A stretch of 7,328 nucleotides of DNA from Sandaracinaceae bacterium (GCA_017881145.1 JADGRG010000033.1:1-7328); one strand, 5' to 3'. Positions 1-6,175 are shown, numbered from the stretch's first letter. Numbers and translations are program-made. The notes: generated from the sequence alone by a model not told the origin.

Positions 1-567
1 GATTTCCCGATCATCGTGCGTCCTGTCGGCTCCCACGCAGGGCACGATCTAGCGAGGATCGGCTGCTCTGCGGAGATCGCCGCTTATCTTTCCAAGGTAG
101 ATGCGTCCGAATTCTTTCTGTCGCGATTCATCGACTACAGCGGCGACGACGGACTGTTTCGAAAGTTCCGGGTCGCCCTGATAGGTGGGGTGGCGTTCGC
201 CTGCCACATGGCCATTTCATCGAAGTGGATGATCCACTACGTCAATGCTGGCATGTACGAAGACGCACAGAAGCGAGCCCAAGAGGCGCGCTTCATGGAA
301 AGCTTCGACGCCTTTTCCCAACGGCACCGATCGGCTCTGGATGCCATCTACAAGCGCACGCAGCTCGATTATCTCTGCATCGACTGTGCGGAGACCCGGG
401 ATGGTCAGCTCTTAGTGTTCGAAATCGACCATGCCATGGTCGTGCATGCGATGGACCCGGAAGAGCTCTTTCCCCGCAAGCAGCACCACATGCAGAAGGT
501 GAAGATTGCGTTTCGGGACCTGCTCTTGGAACGGACAGCGGTCGGCACACCCGCGACACCCGCTTGA
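1..567 (+). CDS. ATP-grasp-like protein, C-terminal part (5' end outside window)
   Basis: The frame is open from base 1 with no convincing internal start, so this is the 3' part of a longer gene. The visible 189 residues begin DFPIIVRPVGSHAGHDL, resembling the RimK/glutathione-synthetase-like ATP-grasp region found at the C-terminus of some TPR-containing bacterial proteins. Other supporting blocks are a basic stretch GLFRKFRVALIGG, then HMAISSKWMIHYVNAGM, and a terminal LVFEIDHAMVVHAMD. The last sits where ATP-grasp enzymes carry their metal-binding acidic residues; here it reads E-I-D rather than the common E-x-N. Such enzymes usually ligate an amino or carboxylate group using ATP, but the substrate cannot be told from this piece. 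serC starts 27 bp downstream on the same strand, so the two may be one transcript. The gene uses rare codons (TTA, CTA). The family assignment rests on remembered motif resemblance and is moderate; the catalytic N-terminal portion is not visible. Confidence 0.6.
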   Translation, partial: DFPIIVRPVGSHAGHDLARIGCSAEIAAYLSKVDASEFFLSRFIDYSGDDGLFRKFRVALIGGVAFACHMAISSKWMIHYVNAGMYEDAQKRAQEARFMESFDAFSQRHRSALDAIYKRTQLDYLCIDCAETRDGQLLVFEIDHAMVVHAMDPEELFPRKQHHMQKVKIAFRDLLLERTAVGTPATPA

Positions 568-594
568 ACACGGCTCGAAAAGACGCTCCGACCG

Positions 595-1719
595 ATGAAT
601 CCACGCAATAGTCTAAATTTCTCCGGCGGCCCCGGCGTACTGCCGGAGAGTGTCTTGCGGCAGGCTCAAGAGTCGGTGATCGAGGTCCCGGAAGTCGGCC
701 TCTCGGTGTTAGGCATAAGTCATCGTTCGGACTGGTTCGCGGCCGTCGTCTCTGAGCTCGAAACCAACGTCCGAACGCTGCTGGGTTTACCCAACGACTA
801 TCATGTGTTGTTTTTGCAGGGTGGTGCGACGCAACAGTTCTCGATGGTGCCGATGACTTTGCTGCGCGGTAGAGGCCGACCGGCGGAGTACCTGCATACA
901 GGTTATTGGAGCGGTAAGGCTCTTCCCGAAGCGAGGCGTGAGGGGCAGGTGCGTGTGCTGTGGACGGGCGAGACCGATGGTTTCCGGCGACTGCCCAGCG
1001 ACGCTGAGCTCTGCTTTTCGCCGGACGCTGCCTACCTCCACTACGTCTCGAATGAAACGGTCGAGGGGCTCCAGTTTCACCGGGTCTTGGGTCGAGACGA
1101 CGTACCGCGTGTTTGCGACATGTCCTCGGACTTCTTGTCCAAGCCGTGTGAGGCGGAGCGGTTCTCTCTGATCTACGCCCACGCCCAGAAGAACATCGGC
1201 CCCGCGGGGGTGACGGTGGTCCTCGTCCGCGACGCGCTGCTCAAAGATGTTCCCGATGATCTTCCCGGCTTTCTGGACTACCGCACCCACGTCCAGTCGC
1301 ACTCCAACTTCAACACACCACCGGTGTTTGCGATCTGGGTGGTGCTGCTGGTTACGCGTTGGCTGATCAACGAAATCGGTGGTCTGGCCCGGATGGCGGA
1401 GCTAAATCGGACTAAGGCCGATCTAATATACAATCAGCTTGATAGTAGCGCTGGGTTCTACCGTGGCAGGGCTGCAACGGCAGACCGGTCCACGATGAAC
1501 GTAGCCTTCAATCTAGCCAGCCCCGAGATGGAAAAACGATTTCTTGCCGAGGCCTCGGGCGCAGGATTCTCTGGACTGTCAGGCCATCGAGCCATCGGCG
1601 GCATCCGGGCATCGATCTACGACGGGCTCATGCTCCCAGCGGTCGAAAAGCTGGTGGGCTTCATGGACGAGTTTCGGCGCCGACAACGCAATGTGCGCGT
1701 CAGTGAAACGTCAGCGTGA
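595..1719 (+). CDS. serC: Phosphoserine aminotransferase (SerC), complete
   Basis: This is a 374-residue class V PLP-dependent aminotransferase. It interconverts 3-phosphohydroxypyruvate plus glutamate and O-phosphoserine plus 2-oxoglutarate, the second step of serine synthesis; SerC can also act in the PLP pathway. The length is close to E. coli SerC. Family residues are all visible: NFSGGPGVLP at the start, substrate-site H43-R44 in GISHRSDWF, LQGGATQQF (about 74-82), W105, T155 in SNETVEG, D175 for the PLP ring nitrogen, Schiff-base lysine K199 in AHAQKNIGPAG, FNTPP (239-243) from the partner subunit, and H331-R332 in GHRAIGGIRAS. The ATG at 595 gives the normal N-terminus; no strong Shine-Dalgarno is visible. 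It follows the ATP-grasp gene by 27 bp. Its 3' end overlaps the converging outer-membrane gene by 20 bp. Codon use is more A/T-rich than in the genes to the right. It could be a housekeeping copy or a paralogue serving a biosynthetic cluster. Confidence 0.95.
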   Translation: MNPRNSLNFSGGPGVLPESVLRQAQESVIEVPEVGLSVLGISHRSDWFAAVVSELETNVRTLLGLPNDYHVLFLQGGATQQFSMVPMTLLRGRGRPAEYLHTGYWSGKALPEARREGQVRVLWTGETDGFRRLPSDAELCFSPDAAYLHYVSNETVEGLQFHRVLGRDDVPRVCDMSSDFLSKPCEAERFSLIYAHAQKNIGPAGVTVVLVRDALLKDVPDDLPGFLDYRTHVQSHSNFNTPPVFAIWVVLLVTRWLINEIGGLARMAELNRTKADLIYNQLDSSAGFYRGRAATADRSTMNVAFNLASPEMEKRFLAEASGAGFSGLSGHRAIGGIRASIYDGLMLPAVEKLVGFMDEFRRRQRNVRVSETSA

Positions 1720-2368
1720 GCGTCACACCAACGCCGACCAAGTAGCGCACGCTGCTGGTGCCGGCGATCTGGTTTTCGGCGGCGCCGAAGAGCAGGGAGG
1801 CTGCGGCGCCCATGCCGAAGCGGCGGTCGAGCCAGAAGAGCTTGCCGGCATCCAGGTGTAGGCCGAAGCCGAGCTTGCTGACTTCTTCGCTCGGGATCTC
1901 GAGATTGCTGCCAACGCGGATCGGTGACGCTTCTACGCTGGAACGCAGGACACCGAGCGAGCCTGCAACGTACAGGTTCGCCGGCATGAACCAATAAGTC
2001 GCGCCGGCACCGACGTGCAGCATGCTGAAGTTGGTGGATGCCAACACCCCGCGGCTCGCGCTCGGAGCGTGTCCGAGCATGAGGTCCAGGCCCAACGACC
2101 AGCGCTCGCTGATCATGCTGCCCATGGTGAAAGCGAAACCGAGCGCGCTGCCGGAGATGTTTTCGGATTGGCCGGCCCCCACATCTTGGGTTGCGTGCAA
2201 GTAGAGCGGGCCAGCGGACATGCGCATCTGCACGCCGAGATGTGCAGGCTCGGACTGCGCGCTGGCGGGTGCCGGTGCGAGCACGCACAAGGCGCTGAGC
2301 AGGCTGATCAGGAAGGCGCCCCAACCCGTGTAAGCAAGCGTTTTGCTCAACATCCTGCGCCCGAGCAT
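1700..2368 (-). CDS. Outer-membrane beta-barrel-like protein with signal peptide
   Basis: This is a 222-residue exported protein. A basic N-terminus (MLGRRMLSK) is followed by a hydrophobic stretch of about 18 residues and an APASA-QS signal peptidase I site near residue 37. The mature part has many glycines and short alternating hydrophobic/polar segments (for example NLYVAGSLGVL, KLGFGLHLDAGKLF, RFGMGAAASLLFGA). It ends in a strand-like VGVGVTLTLTFH with a near-terminal Phe, as outer-membrane barrels do. I cannot name a specific family or cargo. The start at 2368 is favoured because AGGGG lies 7 nt upstream (2376-2380), overlapping the stop of the preceding gene; an in-frame ATG at 2353 is an alternative. 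It lies 10 bp downstream of the paraoxonase-like lipoprotein gene and is almost certainly co-transcribed with it. Its last 20 bp overlap the end of serC on the other strand. Confidence 0.72.
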   Translation of the reverse strand: MLGRRMLSKTLAYTGWGAFLISLLSALCVLAPAPASAQSEPAHLGVQMRMSAGPLYLHATQDVGAGQSENISGSALGFAFTMGSMISERWSLGLDLMLGHAPSASRGVLASTNFSMLHVGAGATYWFMPANLYVAGSLGVLRSSVEASPIRVGSNLEIPSEEVSKLGFGLHLDAGKLFWLDRRFGMGAAASLLFGAAENQIAGTSSVRYLVGVGVTLTLTFH

Positions 2369-2378
2369 ACACCAGCCC

Positions 2379-3497
2379 CTAGCGCGGCAGGCGAAGCATG
2401 CGGTCGGACTTGAACGAGCCGAGGAAGAGCTCGCGGCCTAGCGGCAGGGCGACGGTGGCGGCACCCATCGGTGCGCCCTCTCGCTTGAGCAGCCTCGTCT
2501 TGCGGAGCGAATGCGGGTCGATCGCCACGATCTCGAATGCGGCGGGGCAGGCACCTTGCTGGATGCGCCCGCAGGCGCCCATCGCCGCCAGTCCAGCCAC
2601 GTGCGAAGCGACCAGGAGTCTGCCGTCGTCCGACCACGTTATGTTGTCGGGGTGCTGGACGGCGACACTTCCCAGCACCTGACCTGTGCTTCGCGAATAG
2701 CGTCGCACCTCGTTTGCGAGGTAGATACTCACGAAGAGCTCGCTGCCGTTCGCGGAAGAGGCGATCCCGTTCGGAAAGGGGGATTCGGTGCCTTTCAGCT
2801 TCGTGACCGTGCCGCCGGGCGACCAGGTGACGACATAGCCCGTGTCGATGCCGAGCACGCCGCGAGCTGTCTGGATGAGCTGTGCGAGCCCCAAGCTCTT
2901 CGGGAACACGTGCGTCGCCGCAAAGCCGCCGCCAGGCAGGGCGGCGACGTCGTCGAGGTAGATGCTTTCCGGCATCGGGACACAGCCGCGCCAGGCCAGC
3001 GCGAGCATTCCGGCCTCGGACGTGAGCTCGAAGAGCTCGACGGCTTCGCGTCCCCCGTGGTTCACGACGTAGAGCACGAGCCTACCGTCACTGCGCTGCG
3101 CGAGATCGATGCCGTGCGGATTGACGCGCTTGTCGGGCGGGCCCGGGCAGCGCGGATCGCCGAGGTCCGGGCCTTCACTGATCAGCGGCTCGGTGCCGAT
3201 GCCGCTTTGCGGAAAGAGCGGTGTGACTTGTTCGGTGGTGACATCGAGCAGGCTGAGCTCGCCGGGAGCCTCTTCGTCGAACGAGCCCAGCTCGCTCACG
3301 ATCAGGAAGCGGTGAGCGTTGCCTGTCACCGCCTGACTCGCGCTCTCGGGGATCAGCGCCAGGTCTTCGGGGTTGTGCAGCCCGCAGATGGCGTGAGCCT
3401 TGCCGAGGGACTGGCAGCGCGGCAGTGGGTCGCCGCCGCAGGCTGCAAGACAGAGCGCCAAGCTGAGCGCGAGAAACGAAGAAGGAGACCCGGTCAT
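2379..3497 (-). CDS. Paraoxonase/arylesterase-like beta-propeller lipoprotein (putative lactonase)
   Basis: This 372-residue protein has a lipoprotein signal: a hydrophobic stretch, then LAAC with lipidated C20 and GG after it (no Asp at +2). The body resembles the calcium-dependent paraoxonase (PON/arylesterase) six-bladed propellers, which hydrolyse lactones and aryl esters. Putative matches to human PON1 ligands and catalytic residues are E44-D45 in NPEDLALIP (E53-D54), H128 in NPHGIDL (H115), H147 in VVNHGG (H134), D182-D183 in YLDDVAAL (N168-D169), N243 in FPNGIA (N224) and D284-N285 in HPDNITW (D269-N270). The H128-H147 spacing of 19 equals that of PON1. Asp replaces the usual Asn at the N168 position. 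An SMP-30/gluconolactonase-like propeller is the main alternative. ATG 3497 gives a correctly sized signal peptide. No clear Shine-Dalgarno precedes it; the inverted repeat at 3500-3538 does. The outer-membrane protein gene follows after 10 bp. Lactonase activity is inferred. Confidence 0.8.
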   Translation of the reverse strand: MTGSPSSFLALSLALCLAACGGDPLPRCQSLGKAHAICGLHNPEDLALIPESASQAVTGNAHRFLIVSELGSFDEEAPGELSLLDVTTEQVTPLFPQSGIGTEPLISEGPDLGDPRCPGPPDKRVNPHGIDLAQRSDGRLVLYVVNHGGREAVELFELTSEAGMLALAWRGCVPMPESIYLDDVAALPGGGFAATHVFPKSLGLAQLIQTARGVLGIDTGYVVTWSPGGTVTKLKGTESPFPNGIASSANGSELFVSIYLANEVRRYSRSTGQVLGSVAVQHPDNITWSDDGRLLVASHVAGLAAMGACGRIQQGACPAAFEIVAIDPHSLRKTRLLKREGAPMGAATVALPLGRELFLGSFKSDRMLRLPR

Positions 3498-3498
3498 G
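3481..3498 (+). promoter_or_regulatory. Strong Shine-Dalgarno-like site with an alternative upstream ATG
   Basis: GAAGGAGA at 3481-3488 lies about 8 nt before an ATG at 3496, in frame with the acyl-CoA synthetase. Using it would add 15 residues (MAADSTQKLGVESAV) and put the inverted repeat inside the coding region. It lies within the antisense lipoprotein gene, where the complement encodes Ser-Pro-Ser-Ser (TCTCCTTCTTCG), so it may be chance. The 3541 start fits the usual N-terminus of the enzyme family and the symmetry of the repeat better. Confidence 0.3.
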
Positions 3499-3499
3499 G

Positions 3500-3538
3500 C
3501 GGCAGACTCTACACAGAAACTCGGTGTAGAGTCTGCCG
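3500..3538. promoter_or_regulatory. Perfect inverted repeat in the divergent start region (shared operator or mirrored promoters)
   Basis: Arm CGGCAGACTCTACAC (3500-3514), a 9-nt centre AGAAACTCG, and arm GTGTAGAGTCTGCCG (3524-3538) form a 15/15 perfect repeat. It fills nearly all of the 43 bp between the start codons of the lipoprotein (ATG at 3497, minus strand) and the acyl-CoA synthetase (ATG at 3541). The repeat centre, 3519, is exactly the midpoint of the two start codons. On each strand a TAGAGT hexamer therefore sits 8 nt before ATG (3527-3532 on +, 3506-3511 on -). TAGAGT fits a TAnnnT -10 element at the spacing typical of leaderless transcripts. An operator for a dimeric repressor or activator covering both promoters is equally compatible. 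No TTGACA-like -35 is visible. The repeat itself is seen directly; the role is inferred. Confidence 0.8.
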
Positions 3539-3540
3539 TG

Positions 3541-5094
3541 ATGGGCGTTCAGGTGGGCCAGATTCTTCGTCAGGCGGCGTTGCGTGCGCCGTCGGCGATC
3601 GGCGTGCTCGATGCAGGGCGCGATACGGCCTCGCAGCGCTCTTTCACCTACGCAGAGCTCGATCTCTGGGCGCGACAGGTAGCGGCGGAGCTTGCGCAGC
3701 GTGGCGTCGGGCCGGGCAGTCGCGTCGGCCTCTTGGCTGAGAGCTCAGCGCACTTCGTGGCCAGCTGGTTCGGCATCGTCTACTGCGGTGCCGCGGTGGT
3801 GCCGATGTCGATCTTGTCTGCGGCACCCGAGGTCGCGTTCCGTCTCCAGCATGCGGCGTGCACGGTGCTGGCTCACGACGATGCGCGTGCCAGTCTTGCC
3901 GCTGATGGCTGCGCTCAGGCTGGCGTCAAGGTGCAAGCCGTGCCGCTCTCGACACTGGTGCGTGGTGACGCGGTGCTCTCCCCTTTGGACATGAGCCCGG
4001 AAGCGACTGCTCTCTTGCTCTACACCTCCGGCACCACCGGCAAAGCCAAGGGTGCAGCGATCTCGCATGCCTCGCTCATGCTCCACACCTCGGTGCTCGT
4101 GCACCACACGCTCGGGTTGCACGAACACGACGTTGTGCTCGGGGTCTTGCCGCTCACGCATAGTTACGGGTGTCGGATGGCGATGCTCGCGCCTTTCTTC
4201 GCCCTGGCGCGCGTGGTGCTTGTGCCGCGCTTTTCCGCCGAGCGGACGTTGCGGCTGATGAACGAAGAGGGCGTGACCTGGCTGCCGGCAGTGCCGACCA
4301 TGTTGGCTGCGTGGGCCGAGCAAGCGATGGGCGACAAGCCTCGGCACTTGCGCTGGGTGCTCTCCGCTGGTGCGCCGCTGCCCGAGGAGATCGCGCGGCG
4401 TGCCGAGGCACGGCTCGGCGTCGAGGTCCGTCAAGGCTACGGTATGACCGAGGCCACATTCTCGACGATGAACGCGCCGCCCGACGAGCGCGTGTTCGGC
4501 AGTGTGGGTCGGCCGGTCTGGGGCGTTGAAGTGCGCGTGGTCGACGACGCTGGCGACGAGGTTGTGCAAGGGGAACGCGGTGAAGTGCTGGCGCGCGGCC
4601 ACAACCTGATGACGCATTACCTCTTCGATGCCGAGGCCACCCAGGAAGTCACCAGCGACGGCTTCATGCACAGCGGTGATATCGGTTGCTTCGACGCGCA
4701 AGGCCGGCTCGCCATCGTTGACCGCATCAAGGACTTGGTGATCCGTGGCGGCCACAACGTCTATCCATCCGAGGTCGAAGACGCGTTGGCGGCGCATCCT
4801 GCGGTGGCAGAGGTGGCCGTGATCGGTCGGCCTGATGCGTATTACGGTGAAGAAGTGGTGGCCGTGATCGTGCCGCGCGCTGGTAGCGAGCCCACGGTCG
4901 AGGCGCTCGACGAATGGGCGGCCGAGCGGCTCTCGCGCACCAAGTTGCCACGCGAATATGCGTTCGTGAGCGCGTTGCCATTGGGACCGTCCGGCAAGGT
5001 GCAAAAGCGCTCGCTGCGTGCGTGGCTGGCGGATGGCACGCTGCAGATCGTGGAGACCGGCAGAGCTCAGAAGACCGGGACGGTCCGTACTTGA
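3541..5094 (+). CDS. Acyl-CoA synthetase / AMP-dependent acid-CoA ligase
   Basis: This 517-residue cytosolic enzyme of the ANL (adenylate-forming) superfamily activates a carboxylic acid with ATP to an acyl-AMP and then to the CoA thioester. The large N-terminal domain carries the phosphate-binding loop YTSGTTGKAKG (161-171), the adenine/substrate motif QGYGMTEA (298-305), and HSGDIG with D380. The hinge region is DRIKDLVIRGGHNVYPSEVE (394-413). The C-terminal lid holds the adenylation lysine K486 in GPSGKVQKR. The length is typical of FadD-like medium/long-chain fatty acid or aromatic acid ligases, and the sequence alone does not fix the substrate. The start ATG 3541 (MGVQVGQILRQAALRAP) is chosen because the family normally begins there and the shared inverted repeat is centred between it and the opposite start. 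GTG 3538 and ATG 3496 are in-frame alternatives. It is divergent from the lipoprotein gene and probably co-regulated with it. No partner gene follows closely downstream. Confidence 0.9.
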   Translation: MGVQVGQILRQAALRAPSAIGVLDAGRDTASQRSFTYAELDLWARQVAAELAQRGVGPGSRVGLLAESSAHFVASWFGIVYCGAAVVPMSILSAAPEVAFRLQHAACTVLAHDDARASLAADGCAQAGVKVQAVPLSTLVRGDAVLSPLDMSPEATALLLYTSGTTGKAKGAAISHASLMLHTSVLVHHTLGLHEHDVVLGVLPLTHSYGCRMAMLAPFFALARVVLVPRFSAERTLRLMNEEGVTWLPAVPTMLAAWAEQAMGDKPRHLRWVLSAGAPLPEEIARRAEARLGVEVRQGYGMTEATFSTMNAPPDERVFGSVGRPVWGVEVRVVDDAGDEVVQGERGEVLARGHNLMTHYLFDAEATQEVTSDGFMHSGDIGCFDAQGRLAIVDRIKDLVIRGGHNVYPSEVEDALAAHPAVAEVAVIGRPDAYYGEEVVAVIVPRAGSEPTVEALDEWAAERLSRTKLPREYAFVSALPLGPSGKVQKRSLRAWLADGTLQIVETGRAQKTGTVRT

Positions 5095-5105
5095 TGCATT
5101 GTTGA

Positions 5106-5122
5106 TCCGGCGAGCAGCCGGA
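5106..5122 (+). terminator. Short GC-rich hairpin after the acyl-CoA synthetase (weak terminator candidate)
   Basis: TCCGGC and GCCGGA pair as a 6-bp stem around the loop GAGCA, 11 nt after the stop of the ligase gene. There is no T-run after it, so intrinsic termination is doubtful. Confidence 0.25.
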
Positions 5123-5352
5123 ACGTTCAGCGCTTCTCTTCTTCGGTGCCTTGGCCTTTGCCGCGCAGACTGGGACGCTTCGGCGCTTGCTCAGCGAAGC
5201 CGAGCGCTGGGCGGCGGTGCCCCCGTTGGTGATGAAGTGAAACGGCAACGTGGTTGCCAGCCTCCCGCACGTGGTCAGTCGAGCTGATTGCTTGGGATTT
5301 CGCAGTCGCTATGGCGTTGGCGCTCAGTGCGAGGATGCGGGATACTTCCTGC
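5123..5352. other. Intergenic spacer upstream of the toxin-antitoxin operon
   Basis: No reading frame here resembles a known protein. Short open frames on the minus strand are Lys/Arg-rich but lack recognisable motifs. A weak promoter-like pair for the downstream operon is TTGCTT (5288-5293) and TATGGC (5310-5315) with a 16-bp spacer. I would not rely on it. Confidence 0.3.
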
Positions 5353-5571
5353 ATGTCGAGATCTGCTGGCGTCGATATCGATCAACTCACGCGTGATGAG
5401 CGTCTGGAGCTTCTGGAGCGAATCTGGGAGAGCCTCAGTCACGAGCCGGACGGCATTCCTCTGACCGACGAGCAGCGCGTCGAACTGGAGAATCGTCTGG
5501 ACCGGCTTGACCATGAGGGCCCAGTGGGTGTTCCGTGGGAGCAGGTCCGTGACGAGATGACGCGCAGCTGA
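5353..5571 (+). CDS. Antitoxin of a ParE/RelE-type module (addiction module component family)
   Basis: This is a 72-residue acidic protein. An N-terminal helix (DQLTRDERLELLERIWESL, about 10-28) is followed by LTDEQRVELENRLDRLD (37-53) and a C-terminal GVPWEQVRDEM (59-69). That layout, including the PWEqV tail, is characteristic of the small unstable antitoxins described as 'putative addiction module component' (Unstab_antitox type). These bind and neutralise a RelE/ParE toxin encoded immediately downstream. Here the toxin start follows the stop by only 2 nt, implying translational coupling. The ATG at 5353 is chosen because it gives the family's usual length; in-frame starts at 5254 and 5335 would add a non-family leader. 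No clear Shine-Dalgarno is visible. Autoregulation by the complex is usual for such operons, but no operator was identified. Confidence 0.82.
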   Translation: MSRSAGVDIDQLTRDERLELLERIWESLSHEPDGIPLTDEQRVELENRLDRLDHEGPVGVPWEQVRDEMTRS

Positions 5572-5573
5572 CT

Positions 5574-5867
5574 ATGAAGCGCGCGATCTTCCGGCCCGAG
5601 GCGCGCGTCGACGCGCTGGAAGCGTTCCGCTGGTATGACGTGAAGGACTCCGAGCTCGCGCAGCGGTTCAAGGCCGAGGTCGACCGCGTGGTTGGGCTGA
5701 TCGAGCAAAGACCCTTGGCGTATCCGGTCCTGCTACGCGGCGCTCGCAAAGCATTGTTGAAGCGATTTCCCTATATGGTCGTGTTCCGAGACTACGATGG
5801 CGCTGTCGTGATCGCCGCAGTCATGCATGTGCGCCGCGGCAGACGACCGCTCAAGAAGCGTCTGTAA
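5574..5867 (+). CDS. ParE/RelE-superfamily toxin
   Basis: This is a 97-residue basic protein. An N-terminal strand MKRAIFRPEARVDA leads into helices with the common WYD motif (20-22) and AQRFKAEVDRVVGLIEQRP (29-47). The core strands are LLKRFPYMVVFRDYDGAVVIAAVMHVRRG (61-89), containing the RFPY motif and H85-R87-R88. This is the standard pattern of the plasmid-stabilisation ParE/RelE fold. Relatives inhibit DNA gyrase (ParE) or cleave ribosome-bound mRNA (RelE); the sequence alone does not tell which applies. It starts 2 nt after the antitoxin stop and ends 40 nt from the converging lone antitoxin. Length and motifs look intact, so the module may be active. Confidence 0.88.
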   Translation: MKRAIFRPEARVDALEAFRWYDVKDSELAQRFKAEVDRVVGLIEQRPLAYPVLLRGARKALLKRFPYMVVFRDYDGAVVIAAVMHVRRGRRPLKKRL

Positions 5868-5907
5868 GACGAAGCCGCTCAGAACGGACTGGAAGACGCT
5901 AGAGCCG

Positions 5908-6168
5908 CTAGCAGAGCGCGTGCCGGCAGCAGCAGCCTTCTTCCAGCACAGCCGAAAGCTCCCGGTCCACGTCCTCGATACCAACGAGTACCGCCGAGCC
6001 GTCTTGGATGCTGCGAGCCCGTCGCACCAGCTCGTCCTTCCAGGCTGCGTCGATCTCTGCTTGTGACTCGGCGGGCAGGCTCTCCTGCAACGCTTCAACC
6101 AAGTAGAGGCGGTCCTCTTCGGGAAGCGCGAGAGCTTGCTCGAGAACTTTTCGGGCCTGCGACGTCAT
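5908..6168 (-). CDS. Orphan antitoxin-like protein (addiction module component family)
   Basis: This is an 86-residue protein whose first 75 residues resemble the same small antitoxin family as the neighbouring operon. It has an N-terminal helix KVLEQALALPEEDRLYLVEAL (7-27), then QESLPAESQAEIDAAWKDEL (28-47) and a final IEDVDREL (64-71) in place of the usual PWEEV. The last 11 residues (EEGCCCRHALC) look unlike the family and may be read-through after loss of the original end. A toxin gene would be expected just downstream on the minus strand. Instead the gene runs tail-to-tail into the parE-like toxin, 40 nt away, so the partner is missing here. ATG 6168 is the natural start. A TAAAAT hexamer lies 7 nt before it and no Shine-Dalgarno is visible. 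Confidence 0.75.
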   Translation of the reverse strand: MTSQARKVLEQALALPEEDRLYLVEALQESLPAESQAEIDAAWKDELVRRARSIQDGSAVLVGIEDVDRELSAVLEEGCCCRHALC

Positions 6169-6175
6169 GCATCAC

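Noticed and set aside
1617..2372. Minus-strand frame overlapping the outer-membrane protein gene
   Set aside because: It is Arg-rich, lacks a signal or motif, and is the out-of-frame shadow of the gene with a clear signal peptide.
2511..3740. Long plus-strand open frame antisense to the lipoprotein and entering the ligase region
   Set aside because: It has no recognisable domain and its composition is that of a high-GC antisense shadow. The opposite strand encodes a clear lipobox and paraoxonase-type motifs.
3745..5004. Long minus-strand open frame antisense to the acyl-CoA synthetase
   Set aside because: It is His/Arg-rich with no domain. The plus strand carries all the adenylate-forming motifs over the same span.
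5254..5352. Upstream in-frame starts (5254, 5335) for the antitoxin
   Set aside because: They would add a leader unlike the family. The 5353 ATG gives the expected length and N-terminal helix.
5127..5354. Small minus-strand open frame upstream of the toxin-antitoxin operon (75 residues, basic tail)
   Set aside because: It has no recognisable family, no ribosome site and no supporting context, and the neighbouring frame is equally open. Possibly decayed DNA, but not supportable as a gene.
5855..5900. 7-bp inverted repeat (AGCGTCT / AGACGCT) near the end of the toxin gene
   Set aside because: It is short with a spacing over 30 nt and no T-run. This could easily arise by chance and is not a convincing terminator.
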